64,000 nucleotides of DNA from Agriotes lineatus (lineage: Eukaryota; Arthropoda; Insecta; Coleoptera; Elateridae). A program made the translations under genes and the position numbers. The notes under the pieces were generated by a model. That model was not told where the DNA came from, made no database searches, and saw only the letters and a list, made by a program, of their open reading frames with translations. Shown piece by piece: positions 20,554 through 32,827 of the stretch (position 1 is its first letter; every line of letters starts with the position of its first letter). The DNA is taken from the NCBI GenBank assembly GCA_940337035.1, contig CALNHX010007390.1, positions 1-64,000 on the forward strand, read 5' to 3'.

Positions 20554-23294
20554 TGTTACGATTTATTCGCGCCGCCATATGATTTCGAGAACTGTAGTAT
20601 TTATTTGCGTATTGTTACGGATATTTCGGTTCTGATGTCTTTGGCTGCTCAGTTTGTATTTCGCGCGCTAGCGCCATTCCTACTTTCTTGGCCTTGCTAC
20701 GAAAATTGGATATACTTCGCGATTGTCTCGAAGCGCGTCCCTTTTCCACCACGATCGGCCGAAACAAGATTAAGTCGGGTTAGCAGTATTGAAATTTTGA
20801 AGAATTGATGGGTTGCCGTTAGTTTTTGGTTGTGTGAAGTTTGCCTACATTGTTGTCCTCGAATTTCATTATTAGGGAAGTTTAATCCCAGGCCATTTGG
20901 CGGAGTTTTTACGCTACTGAGTGTTTCGCACATGCCTGGAGTTTGTCGAGGTAAGTAAAAATGTCGCTTCAAAATGCTTTGTATTTCTTGTTTGCTATAG
21001 TGGACTTTTCCTCCCTTACAGCAGCTAGTGCCGGAGGGCCGATCTAGGCATTAATTACAGTTGGCTAGCGCTTCTATGGGTGGTTGCTTGATGCGATCCT
21101 GGGCTGGTATTTTGGATCTTCCGGGCCGTTTTAACCCTTTAACACTCTCTTGGTATGACTGTTATACCACTATGCGTAACAGTCAATAATATTTGTTTTG
21201 AAACTTAATACTGCTCTGAAACGTCTTGTTTCGTTCTACAGACATTGCAGTTCCTTTGTCTAATTTATATTTTCTAGAATTATTGTAGTTATAAAACCAC
21301 CCAAATAACCTTGGTGTAAATGTGTAGCTGGTATGACAGTATTACCAGCGTGCATTCCGCGTCACGACTATGAAGTGTGTACACGAATTGGTGAGGGTTT
21401 TCTTTCTTACCATTTGGTGGGTGCAATTTTTAAGTTTTGAGCTGATAAGCGTTTTAGCGTAATATGTAAGAATTGTAATATTGATAAATAGAATAAATTA
21501 TTTTGTCCTGATTTCGAAAAATTAAATAATATTTAGAAACCCTTTATTTACGTCGCAAAATTGTCTATATTTATGTTCACTTTTTAATAATAAAGTACGT
21601 TTATACAATTAATTTTTGTTTTTTGAGTATTTATAAACAATAAACATATCTGCTGATGATATAATCAAATTGATTTTGCTACTATGTTGCGCTAGGAAAA
21701 TATTTACGTTCAAACCAATTATGGTCGAATTTTAGTGATGTTTTTGGGGCAGGTCGCTGCGGCCCGGATCTTTACGATTGGGTAGCATAAATTTCAACAG
21801 AACGTTAGTGCTGCGCTCGCAAGTGTTTATATTATTCAGTTCAAATTTCAAAAACTATTTAATATTGTCCATTCAAGGAACGTATGTTATTTGCAACCTC
21901 TTGAAAAGTGTATGTTATTTCTGTTCAAGGCAGGTTTTTTTTGTAAGGATCAAATAGTCGGTACTAACTATACTAATAACAAATATGACAATGCAATCGA
22001 ATTATTTGTTAGAAATTTTACCAGGAGACTACTTCAAAAATTAAGTTTTATTTATAGCAGGTTTTCACGCTTTTTACAAAAATACATATTTCGTCTCCGA
22101 TTCAACAAAAAAATACCTTTTCAATAGTGTTTCCAGGCCGAAAAATGCATGATTCGGTATGTTTACCTGGTCACTAGATAACAAGAACTAACAGTACGCA
22201 AATGTATTGGTTGCCTAAGACGATAGAAATCGCAGTAAAAAATAGTATATTTTACAAGAGATCAACGTACCGGTTTTTCGTGAAATGACATTTTGATTTC
22301 ACGAACGAAAAAAGTATTTCATCGACAGTAGGTAATGCTATATGTTATTCAGTAATTTAGTAAGCATCTAAATAAATAACTCGACAATATTATGAAGAGG
22401 TATACCAATGACTATTGACAACATATTTTTTCCAGAATGCTTACTGGTAGAACGGTTTACCAGCATTCTTTGAAAACTGAACATAGATTTTTAATAAAAA
22501 CATTGTTTTCGGTTTCCTGGCATCTCAAAGAAAGCATACCAATTAAAATTTCGATTGTTTTCTGTAAAATAATTTTGGGTTAACCCCGCTGCGTGTGCTA
22601 TTAGAGCTGAGGAAGGACTCGACACAGAGTCCCACCTCCAGGTTTAAATAGTCCCTGTCGTCGTGTTGCACATTTCCCTGGCCACCAGTTTTCTACCGTA
22701 CGAAATTGGGCCAAACGGTTTTGGGAACCGTGCATCATCGACCTTGAGCCCACATCTGAAACGCGTATTCCGTTTCCTCCGAAACCAAGCAACATCAAAA
22801 ATGTATGCTGTAATTATTGCCTGCCAGTCGATTTATTTTAATCTGTGCAATAATGCTATTTCGAAACTTTTATGTAAAACTGTAAGTATTACTTGTAATT
22901 TGTGTCAGAGTTACCTCATATTTTTAGTGATAAATTATTAATCGTAGCATATAATTTATGGCATTCTACGATTCTGATTTGAATATATATTGTGATTTTC
23001 TTACTGTGATTATTTGAAATTATACTGTGATTATGCCAGCTATGAGGGTTTGATTAGTTACGGCTACCTGCCTTATTTGAGTTTACGAATTCTCGTTTGA
23101 ACACCTGGGTGCACTCGCCGTTATTTGATAAAAATTCATTTGCGCGCTGGACATTTATCTTTAGTTTTGTTCTACTGACTAACCCTTTAAAGACTTATAC
23201 GCCTTCTTCGAGTGAGCTGGCTGCCGGCAATTGCATCCGAATGTACATAAGTAAATTTTCTGGAAGATTGACCAACGAATTAAAATTTCTAACA
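20554..23294. mobile_element. 2.7 kb TGTTA...TAACA element splitting a family 1 repeat
   Basis: The two halves of a family 1 repeat are separated by this segment. It starts TGTTACG and ends CTAACA, with the 4-mer CGTT directly before (20550-20553) and after (23295-23298). TG...CA ends and a 4-bp duplication fit an LTR-type element, for example a long solo LTR. However, no internal pair of LTRs, gag or pol is seen. The ends also read as imperfect inverted repeats (TGTTACGATTTATTCG against TGTTAGAAATTTTAATTCG), so a DNA transposon is possible. The interior has no long open frame. TTAACCCTTTAACAC at about 21130 recalls a piggyBac end, but no matching partner was found. Confidence 0.65.
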
Positions 23295-23592
23295 CGTTTT
23301 TAAAAAATCCAAGAGTAAACAGCCTACTTTCGTTATGCGATTTTCTTCAAAAACTTTCCGTCGCATCTAGATAATACATAAAACTTCATATATGAAGTTT
23401 CAACGCCATACCTCTTTCCGTTTCTGAGATTTTCTGTTCACACCGAGACACAGACTGACAGACAGACAAATGAACAAAAATATGTTTTCTGGGTTCAGGG
23501 AATTCTAAAACGTGAAGATCTGTTGAAAACCCAATTTCGAATATTTCGGAAGAATCCAATACTTCCTTGTAGAATGAAGTAAAAATGAAAGG
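23295..23592 (-). repeat. microsatellite-cored family 1, copy C, second half
   Basis: Resumes the family 1 consensus (CAAGAGTAAACA, GTTTCAACGCCATACCTCT, the CAGA-rich core at 23450-23470, GTGAAGATCTGTTGAAAA). It ends in a degraded hairpin region (ATACTTCCTTGTAGAATGAA) near 23575. Confidence 0.75.
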
Positions 23593-23687
23593 GGAGTGTG
23601 AATTATAAGAGTTATTGCGGACAAAAAATTAATGGTGTCCAAAAAAGTGACTTTTTTAATACGTGAATGCGTCCATAAAATCACATT

Positions 23688-23862
23688 TTATAGAGAGGTC
23701 GACGGAAATAGTATATTGTATGTTAAGAGCTGAAAGTGCATTCTTGCCACTTGCGCATGAATATTGCTGGTTGAGGCGAAGCCGAAACCAGCAATCATGC
23801 AAAAGCGGCAAGCGCACTTTTAGCTCGAACATACATACTATTTTTTCGACGACTGAGCATAT
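23688..23862. repeat. palindromic MITE-like hairpin
   Basis: The left arm TCGACGGAAATAGTATATTG and right arm (inverse) TCGTCGAAAAAATAGTATG enclose a long imperfect stem. Inner arms read AAAGTGCATTCTTGCC and GGCAAGCGCACTTTT, and the centre is GAGGCGAAGCCGA. A third TCGTCGAAAAAATA copy at about 24130 suggests that a related end lies there, so the element may extend to about 24150. No transposase. Confidence 0.5.
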
Positions 23863-25529
23863 TATTAAGGAAAATATCATATTTAATTTTATTGCAAACA
23901 TTAATTGACAATCAGTTAACATTACTCGCGCAGTCTGTGACATGTGACGCGATTATTTTTCAAATGACGGGCGTTGTCAAGATAACATTCGAACGTGGCT
24001 ATCTATTTTGTTCACGCGGAAACCCAAAACGCTCGGCGAGCGGCAAACTGATGAAAACGCACGCTCAGCGGCAAATGTCAACTTTCTGTTGTCAAATGAC
24101 GGTGAGAAAAATCTACTTTCGATGTCAGTCGTCGAAAAAATATATTGTGTTCCACAGTACTCATGAGACTATACGAAATATATTCATTACATGCATTTCA
24201 TCACATCCCAAGTTATGTAAAACATGGAAAAATGTATAAACCTAGGGGCTGCGAAGTCATGCTAGACGTTTGTAGGCATAAACTTTTAATTATAGGAAAT
24301 CTGGAGCTTCCAAGTCCATATAATATAACGTGACTTGCTTTACAAACTGCCTCGCCTTCTTTCATGGGTCTGCTTCTATTGCTAATATACTCCAATATAT
24401 TGGAAAGAGTCACTTCTATTTTTACTATATTGTGGTCATAATGTCACTGATATAAAGTAAAAAAACTCAAAAACACAACTAAAGCGATATAAAACACCCA
24501 AATAAACTTCGCCTCGTCAAAAGAAGTAACATTCTCAGGCTCTAAAATCATTCATTTCCTGCACTTAATACAAAAATAACATGTTAATCCATTTCATGGG
24601 CATGCACATGCCTAGCTATTATTATCAAAAATTAGTATAAAATTCTAATTAAAACTACTAAGAAACATTGCCACAATGAACTGAATTTACCTTAGTGATA
24701 TGCTTTTGAGAAGGTAAACTTAAATGTTAATCATACGTTTTTATTTAGTACACCGGGTAAATGAGAAATATGACACAAGTACATAATCATAAACATTATT
24801 ATCTGATTATTTATATCAAATATCCACCAATCAACATAATAGTGCAGTATAGAATGTTCGAAATCAGCTGATAGGAATTCCTTGCGACTGTCAGTCAATG
24901 TTGCGTTAGTGAATTAATAGCTACTGAGTGAGTGTTTGTTAATGAGTAGGTGAGTGAATAAATTTAAAATCGTACATAGAAGTTAATCAAAAGCCCCTTA
25001 TATTTTGACCATGTTCCTTACAAGATAGGAGATTTGTTCTTCATATATTTATATTCTAGTTTTTCGTCTACTATTCGAATTTGAACTCAAAATTTAAAAA
25101 TTACAAAAAGGCACAGACCTACAAACTCAACGAATTTAACTACGACTTTTACGGAGCTTGTGAAAATTCAACAATTTTTCCCGATAGCTCTCCAATGCTA
25201 TCTACACTCACAAATTGTTTTATAAACTTTCCGCTTCGGTACCCAACAAAATATCTTGTATTTCTCAATTGGTGATAGGCGATGAAAGATATATCTGCTA
25301 AATATTCCAACAAGATCTAAATCTTGATTTCGAAGATTTTCCTTGTACGTTGAGTGTTGTGTAAAGAATCTCATAAATAATACAATGTCTTCAATATTTT
25401 CAAATTAAGGAAAATATCATTCCTCTGATTTACATGCTGACCCAACAAGTAACATTATCTAAAAGAATTAAGGAACTTAAGAAAGTTTGAAAAATGTACG
25501 TTTTTAATTATCGTTAAAAATCACATTCC
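23863..25529. other. unassigned spacer
   Basis: Apart from the possible MITE end near 24127-24150, nothing is recognised. Confidence 0.35.
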
Positions 25530-26065
25530 AAGATTTCTTCAGATCTTCACATTTCATGGTCCCCAAAATGACGAAAAACGTGTTTTCTTAATCCTGTTTG
25601 TCGATTTGCCTGTTGGCGGTATAGCTCAAGAACTATTTTTTAGAGGAAACTATATTTTGCATGCGGACTGGATGTCTACATCGGTCGAAACCAAATATAC
25701 TTTCGGTCAAATGTCTAGCGAACGAACACTTTAAAAAAATAAATGTTTTTTTCTATTTTTGCTTTAACTCGGAAAATATGAAAGTAATAATTTGCACATA
25801 GCTCAAGTTTCTATCCGTGACGAAAATGGTACCCAACAGGTTTAGGCTGAACATTGTAAAAGCGACAAAGATGTGCAGCGCTTACCGTGTCCTTTATAAT
25901 CCAGACATGAGCAAATCTAATATTGCTATGTAGGCTCGGGCTAGCGGTTAAAGAGTCGAGCCTGGAACGTGAGTAAACTCCACCTTCAATGTTTTTTATT
26001 TGCAAGTATGTATTCGCATTCGTAAGTGTTTTATTTTACTGTTTCAGTATTATTAGTAACATTAT
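25530..26065 (+). repeat. microsatellite-cored family 2, copy (core degenerate)
   Basis: Shares TTCTTCAGATCTTCACATTT, GACGAAAAACGTGTTTTC, GGCGGTATAGCTCAAGAACTA, TTTTGCATGC, TTTTTGCTTTAACTC and AATTTGCACATAGCTCAAG with the other family 2 copies. The GTCT core has shrunk to a few units (GTTTGTCGATTTGCCTG). Confidence 0.6.
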
Positions 26066-26289
26066 TTTATTTTTACCTATTTTGTACATCATTTGAAACA
26101 ATCTTCATTAAATATGTTAAAACATTTTCTTACTTCTATAAGTTTTTTATATACAATTCAATGTCCACATATGTGGTGGACTTTTGCGAAGAAAGTTCCA
26201 TGAAAACTTCTTTACAGACTTTTTTCTAATTTTGTGAGAACAAAATGTGCACGTAAAACTTATTTATTGATCACCTGCAGCCCAGTTCA

Positions 26290-26815
26290 TAGGCACCAAA
26301 TTTCTAACGCTTAATGAGTACCAAAATGGATTTAGAAAAGGCAGATCATGTACCGACTGTATGTACAGTCGTGTGCAAATAAATCTGGGACAGTGTTTTT
26401 TTCACATGCAGATTCAGTTAAGAATTTGAAGAATATTTCCATGGATTTCCTCTTATCAGAGAGAGTTACGGGTTCAGTACCTGTTAAAGTTTAATGTAAC
26501 TCTTTCTGATAGCAGGAAATCCATGGAGATATTCTTCAATTCTTAACTGAATCTGCATGTGAAAAAAACACTGTCCCAGATTTATTTGCACACGACTGTA
26601 CATTCAAGGTCGCACAAATAATTGTGACACGTAAAGTATTTAATCTTCCAACGTACATGGCGTTCATAGATTACGTGAAAGCCTTTGACAGACTGGACAG
26701 AAATAAACTGCTACAAATAATGATAAAAAAAGGTTTTCCACTGCACTTAATAAGAATAGTACAAAATCTACTTACAAACACAAAAAGGCCTTATGAAACT
26801 AGTTCTTTAATATAC
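26290..26815 (+). pseudogene. RTE-clade reverse transcriptase fragment, split by a MITE
   Basis: The first part (26290-26363) encodes EYQNGFRKGRSCTD. After the MITE the frame resumes with MAFIDYVKAFDRLDRNKLLQ and PLHLIRIVQNLLTNT. These are the 'YQ.GFR.GRS..D' and 'FIDY.KAFD.V.R..LW..L...G.P..LI.I' blocks of RTE reverse transcriptases. Similarity fades after about 26795 and the FADD catalytic block is absent. The copy is 5' and 3' truncated and dead. Confidence 0.82.
26366..26598. mobile_element. 233-bp Tc1/mariner-like palindromic MITE
   Basis: Arms of about 104 bp (26366-26469 and 26496-26598) are nearly perfect inverted copies around a 26-bp loop. They begin CAGTCGTGTGCAAATAAA. The element is flanked by TA on both sides (26364-26365 and 26599-26600). 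TA duplication and the CAGT.GTG.(C)AAA-type end fit Tc1/mariner. It disrupts the RTE fragment, so it is the younger of the two. Confidence 0.93.
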
Positions 26816-26849
26816 TATAATAATTTTAACACAGAAACATTATAATAAA

Positions 26850-28160
26850 TGAGAGCAGCATTTAGTAGCAGCAGAATGTTTTATCAATAAAATGTACCAA
26901 ATTAGTCTAATCACAGTATTCAAATAAGCTCCACCAAATACACTTTGGAGAGAAAAAAAAGTTGAACTTAACGTATTACTAGAAGAAGCGAGACAAAGAT
27001 TAAAGAAGATACATTATCGATATGAAGACAAACAAAATAAAAAGATCAAGACAAGAACACGATATAAAATACATTCATTACATTTAAAAAATATGTAAAA
27101 ATAATAAATTAAAAGAAATTACATTGGTTTAGTAATAGAAAATGAATTCAGTTTAAAAAAAATAATAATAATAGTAAATATTATTTTACTTAGAATGTAC
27201 TACTTTCTAGTGGGGTAAAATATGTAATGATTATGTACTTTGGTTAAAGTAATAGAAAAATTATTATGAATACTATATTGAAACTGTAAGAATATACAAT
27301 TATAACAGTTCAGTTAAAAGATTGAAACGAGACATAATTTATAATTGCTTTTTAAAAAACATTATTTTGTGTTCAATCTTATGAATGATAGTTTAAACTT
27401 AATAACGGAATATTTCTGTACGAAATGTATACAATGTGTTATAGTATAATTTTAATAAGTGAAATGATATTAAGGAATAAAAATAATTAAAAATAACAAC
27501 TAATTTTGGCTGTGTTCAATTGGCAAAGGGTAAATAAAGCAATTTAAAAAATATAAATTAAAAAGTAAGAATAATTAACATATTAAAATATTGGAGAGCA
27601 GAAGAGGGTTGCAGAAATCATTGCATGGAACGACAATCAGCTGTTTGCTGACGCATTTAGAACGAGAAAAATCTAGTGGTCTATTTCAGAGAACAACAAG
27701 GAGCTACTTAGGGACACATTTGTGAGACTACAGGGAGTAAACATCTTAGAAGAACGGGTTTGAATAAATTTAGAACGGGAAGTAGCTATTAAGTAATACG
27801 TTGGTGAGCATACAGAGAGTGCACATCTTGGAACAAGACAAGTAGGTAGAAGTAAATAACTGGTGAACAACAACGAAATTGAAGATGAAGCATATGATGA
27901 TTAAGCTAAATCATTAAAATATTATTATTGATATTTATACAATTATACTGGGTTTAACAGTATTTAAGAAGACGAGTTGACAAGAATTAAATATTTTGAG
28001 TTAAGTCCAAGTGACGGACGATATATGAAATTTTGTGGGATAGTATTTGACATATATTTGGGTAACACATAATTGTGTGTTTTACTATATTTACTTTAAA
28101 TAAATAAAACGACATTATTGCAATATTAAACAAAGTAAATCAAGAACAATTAAACTCCGA
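26850..28160. other. purine-skewed AT-rich block
   Basis: The plus strand is A/G-rich and C-poor, with a more mixed segment at 27600-27900, like the blocks at 0.4-1.4, 13.9-15.1 and 30.2-31.3 kb. No intron-like pair could be identified and no protein is recognised. Confidence 0.3.
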
Positions 28161-29054
28161 CTGTGTTATAGAACTGTTTTTATTCCTTTATACTCAAATT
28201 CAATACAAAGAATGTATAGGTTTCTAAGTAAAATAAAGTAATAAAACCCCAGTCTTATGACTCTTTATAGTTCCCTATTCATGTTGCAGAAACGGTTTCC
28301 AGAAATTTTCAATACCTTTTTTACCTCCAGAAATATGGCAAATTGTAGATTTTCAAAGTGACACCTTATTACTTAATTTTTCCAATATAAATCAGGAAAA
28401 AAAATGTTTGCCACTGTTGACTAGAACTTTTTTAATTTTTTCAATGAGATATCACAAGGTGATGTTATCAAGGGTAAGACCACAAGAGGTTCATTCATAT
28501 GCAAATTATTGCGTTTAAATTTCTGCAGTTGAGCAGTTTTTGTTGAGAGAAATTTGCGATAATTTGCGTGTTCAAGAAAAAAATTATCTTAAAAAATTTA
28601 CCTTGGTGTATTTGGAACCATTCAACAATGAGGGTATATGACTTTCACCGTGTTCAACAGCACACATTTTTAATGTTTTCCACTCTTAATTCAATACTGG
28701 AGGTTCCAACACGATTATTGGAAGTTTAGAGTTTTTAGAACCGCACTGATTTGCAAACTTCACTTTGACGTTTTGGCGAAATATCAGTCAAAGGCTACTT
28801 ACTAAATTGAAATCATTGAAACCAATCGGACTCGAGTGAAAACACTGCGAAATTAGGTGTTTTCAAATACAGTCAATTTTGATTTACCGTTTCTGACAAA
28901 TTCAACAATTTTCATTTGTTCTTTCATTATAGTGTTGAATTATCATTTAAATGTTTTTATTGAAGTAGCTAGAGCCTAGGGAGTTGAATGTGGAAGGTCA
29001 CCGTATGAGTCATGATGATTCCCCCTCCATGTTCTAGAAACATTTCTGTAAATT
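28161..29054. other. unassigned spacer
   Basis: No domain or defined repeat boundary recognised. Composition is more balanced than in the preceding block. Confidence 0.3.
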
Positions 29055-29455
29055 TTAAAACAGATGTTCATGTTTTAGAGTACCCTGAACCCAAAAAAAC
29101 ATGGTTTTGTTTATTTGTCTGTCTGTCAGTCTGTGTGTGAACAGAATATCTCACAAACGAAAAAAGTATGACGTTGAAGCTTCATATATGTTTTACTATC
29201 TAGATGCGATAGCAAGCTTTTGATGAAAATTGCATAACCGGAAGTATGGTGTTTACTCTTGTGATTTTTCATTTTTTTTTTCGATTTTTTTCAATAACGG
29301 CTCTAACGATTTTTTTTTAAACTTTACATTTTTATTATATTTTTAAGGTGTATTTATGTGAGATAGGTAATTTCTTTTTTTATTAACTCCTGTTTTAAAT
29401 AGAACACCTGGTATATTATTACATTTTTTAATTCGGCTTAAAATTTTAACAGGTC
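29055..29455 (+). repeat. microsatellite-cored family 1, truncated copy
   Basis: Runs from CAGATGTTCATGTTTTAGAG through a (TCTG)n core (29110-29145), ATATCTCACAAACG, TTCATATATG, GCATAACCGGAAGTATG and ACGGCTCTAACGATTT, to AGAACACCTGGTATATTATTAC. Both ends are missing, including the hairpin and the GTAAAAGGAAGT end. Confidence 0.75.
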
Positions 29456-30150
29456 ACTTATTTTGTTGTATTTAAGCATTTTGAAAAATTGAAAGGTAAG
29501 AGTTATGAGTCTACAATTTTCTTTTAGACAAATGCATTGCTATTCATTCCTTTAATCGGTCAGGAAAAACTCGAGTAGAAAAAGAAGTATTGAACCACTG
29601 ATACACCAATTGCTTTATAGTGACATGTAATGTCGGTATAATAATAATAACAAATTGTATTGTTCTAGTTGCGAAAGTCTAAAGAATCCGTACGTAGAAT
29701 CCTAGAAGGCTCCGTTTCTAATAAAAGGAAGATTCGTTTCAGATAAGGTGTACTAAAGTAGAAAATTACCTTACACCTTTCTTAGTTCAGCTTGACTGGA
29801 AACTTCTGTACCTGACAAATATTGATTCTAGCGGAACTGTAATCTTAAATTAGGAAATTGAGAAATAATCAGGTGAGACGAAAAATGATAAGACTAATCT
29901 GTTCGGAATGCCATATCTCTACTTTCATACCTAATTTCCAGCTACATTATGCCTATTCTTGGAACATTCTTGGAAGAGACTGACTACGACTATTTTTATT
30001 GGTAGTTATTCAAGTTGTTGCAGATTCATTACAGCTTTTCCATGAGTCATGATTACACGTGAGTTATTTATCATTGTGCCTACATAAGGATCTAAAAAAC
30101 TAGAGCACAAAGCGTTAGTGTTAATTTGAAAAACGTGTAGTTTTGTGAAT
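29456..30150. other. unassigned spacer
   Basis: Nothing recognised. Confidence 0.3.
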
Positions 30151-31260
30151 TTGATTTAATACCACTTTAGTTATATATAGTGTTATGATATGCAAAAGGT
30201 AGTTTTAAAATATGGATGAAAGAAAAATGATAAATTTGGAAGGTTAATTATAATCAAATTTCTAAAGGGTTTAATAAAGATTGGGTGTAAAGTTCAATAA
30301 GAATGATAAAATTAATTAAGATAATGAGTAAGATAATTTGAGGTATAAATAGCAATTGAGTATTCAAATTTTGATGGTTGCAGTTAATTTTAATAAGTTT
30401 CAAGCCAAGGTTACAATTGACAAATGTATTTGTTATAATAATAAAAATTGATAGCATGTAATAATAGGATATTTAAACTTTATAAGAGGGCAAGAAGAAT
30501 TGTATCTGAGAGAAATGAAAATTTTGTTTAGTGAGTTGTAAAAACAAACTCGTAAAAAATGTGAAAATAATCTTGAAATGTTTAATTTTGATCAATAAAA
30601 GTTAGAAATTGTGCCTTATTTGTATAGTTATTTGGTAGTATACAAATTTAAAGGCTATTAACAAATCTACGAGGTGCAGAAATGAAAATGAAATAATAAT
30701 TTATTAAAACTAAACAATCAGTGAAGAGATTGCCTAATACAGTGAATTAAATACAAAGACCAGAGACCTACTGAATTGGAGGAAATTGGATTTATTGGTG
30801 AAGGTGACACATAATTAAATATTAATTGGTTACATTGGTGGTTGTATGGAAGTGAGGTATTCATCTAGAAGGAGGTTAGTAGGAGTGCCAGCTGGAGTTG
30901 GACAGCTTCTGTGGGGGTTGCTGAGTGCAGAAGACTATCTAAGAATAAACAAGATAAGATCAGATTCATTTATAAAGCTGAAACTTACCAAGAGTCCATT
31001 GGCGTGAAGGTGACGTTTGATGAGGGGAGCGATACCGGATTCTGCGGAAGTTTGGAGTTGGTTGACAGGAATAAGCTGTAGGTGTTGCATAAGGTGAACA
31101 TCGGAATCTCTTGAGGATAGGAGCAATGGTATTTAAATATTGGCAGTGGGAGCTGAAGAAGTGATAAGGTTTGTGTTAGTAATTAATATCAAAGCATTTT
31201 GAATAACGAACAATAAAATAAAGAGTAAAATACAAAACAGTACTTACTTTGGTGAGTTGA
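30151..31260 (-). other. strand-skewed block with two candidate minus-strand introns
   Basis: On the minus strand: donor AAA|GTAAGTACT at 31247, branch-point-like TACTAAC, acceptor CACTTCTTCAG at 31153 (95 nt); an exon-like segment 31152-30989; then donor TTG|GTAAGT at 30988 and acceptor TTTATTCTTAG at 30939 (50 nt). A downstream exon-like segment contains AATAAA near 30794-30799. The best frame crosses the first exon from an ATG at 31126 and would end soon after the second junction. No protein family is recognised, so it may be non-coding. The skewed AT-rich tract 30151-30750 lies on the downstream side. Confidence 0.4.
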
Positions 31261-31854
31261 TTGATGGTTATGTCAATGTGAAGAATAGATTTGTCAATAC
31301 CTAGTTCGAGTAAATGTAGAAGTCAAGTTAACATTTGATGTCATTAAATAGTCAAGAATTAAAATAAAAATTTAAACTTCAACTAATAGAGATCTAGATT
31401 TGGCAAACCACCCTGAATAAGAGTACTTAATTGAAATAATGGATTTGAAAGTAATTCTAGGTTTCTAATATGGTGCATTGCATTAATTAAAGACACGCTC
31501 AAAGTAAAATAGTCACTACTTAAATTATATGACTAGTTCAAATGTGGAGCTATCACTAAACATAACAATAGATTGCAACAGGCCACTAGGACCATAGTAA
31601 AGCAAGGGGGCGTGTGGCCGTAACTGTATTTACTAAATTAAAAATCGAATATTTACCTTCCATTTATAATATTTCCAACGACCTACCGCTATCGTACATG
31701 GATTCATCGTTTGCTAAAAACCACGACGGTCACATGCATATTCTCCTTGCTTTTGCAATGGTCCTAGTAGCCTGCCGCATTCTTTATATATCGGTGTTGC
31801 AAATAAAAAAAACTCATTTGGGGGAGGCCTTGGAAAGAAATATAAAACATCTGT
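31261..31854. other. unassigned spacer
   Basis: Contains an 80-codon open stretch on the plus strand with no recognised similarity. I treat it as chance. Confidence 0.3.
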
Positions 31855-32520
31855 AAAAAGGCTTTACCCAGAACTTCCCTCGTCGACATTGTGACACTAA
31901 ATAATTTTAAAAGTAAAATTAAGTTAGGAGTAAAAATATCTTCACGTTTCTAATAAATTCAATAAATTTTCAAATAAAAAAAAACGTTACCGGTGGTCGA
32001 CTTCGAAGGACAGGCGGACCGTGTATGCAGTTCCAACGTTTTGTTAGATATTACAAGGGAACGGGCTATTTCTACCTGACCTACGGAGCACCGACCCTTC
32101 GAATTCCTGCGTGCAGCTGTATTAAATAACGCACTAATTTGTTGCTCCTTTTTTATTCTGTATCTATTGGGACCCATTTTTAGTAAGAATAAAGCCTGCA
32201 CTATGTACAGATTATTACTTGTATTTATTTCTAAGTGAAATCAAAAATAAACAAAATGTTATTATTTTAAGGTACTCACCCTGTATATATTTGTCTGACA
32301 TTTTCTCAGTTTTATGGCAGGTAAATAAATAATATGTATGCAAAATATCGTCTTCCTCCGACAAATAGTTTTTGAGTTATACCGCCAACAGACAGACAGA
32401 CAGAGAAAACCTGTTTTTCGTCATCTAGGGACCTTGAAATGTGAGGATCTAAAAAATCTAGAAAGGTGATTTTTCTCGATTACAATACTTTTTTCGTCTT
32501 TTAGACGAGGGAAGTAAAAA
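31855..32520 (-). repeat. microsatellite-cored family 2, near-complete inverted copy
   Basis: Read on the minus strand, it begins with a hairpin TCGTCT/AGACGA (32496-32510). The shared core TCACATTTCAAGGTCCCTAG, a (GTCT)n tract (32388-32403), GGCGGTATAACTC, ATATATACAGGGTGAG and GATACAGAATAAAAAAGGAG follow. It ends in a part shared with 32828-32945 (GGCTTTACCC.GAACTTCCCTCG in plus orientation). The layout parallels family 1. Confidence 0.65.
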
Positions 32521-32827
32521 TCTAGTCATGTCTTAACTTAAATCTGTAAGTGAATGTCAAATTGCATTTTATTTATAAAAACATTTGTCACTGTGACACG
32601 TAAAAGTTTACACTGCATTAAGTTTACTTACATATATCAAGCAAAAAGGAAAATAAGATGCATTTACACAACAAAGAGTGTATTAACCATAACAGTTAAC
32701 AAAAACTGTTTTTATTAAGTGTTTTGTATATTTTTAGGAAAACAGTTCAAGATCAAGATGTAATTTAGTGCTCTCTGACTTGTGGTAGTTCACTTGCTTC
32801 AATTGGTTTGTATAAAGTTAGCACAAT

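Noticed and set aside
21130..22585. Possible piggyBac-like element: TTAACCCTTTAACAC at about 21130 and GGGTTAACCCC at about 22577.
   Set aside because: Only CCC/GGG and TTAA agree; inner bases of the two ends do not form an inverted repeat, and no transposase lies between.
31614..31856. 80-codon plus-strand frame with a hydrophobic segment (ILLAFAMVLVACRIL).
   Set aside because: Isolated, no similarity recognised, and length is compatible with chance.
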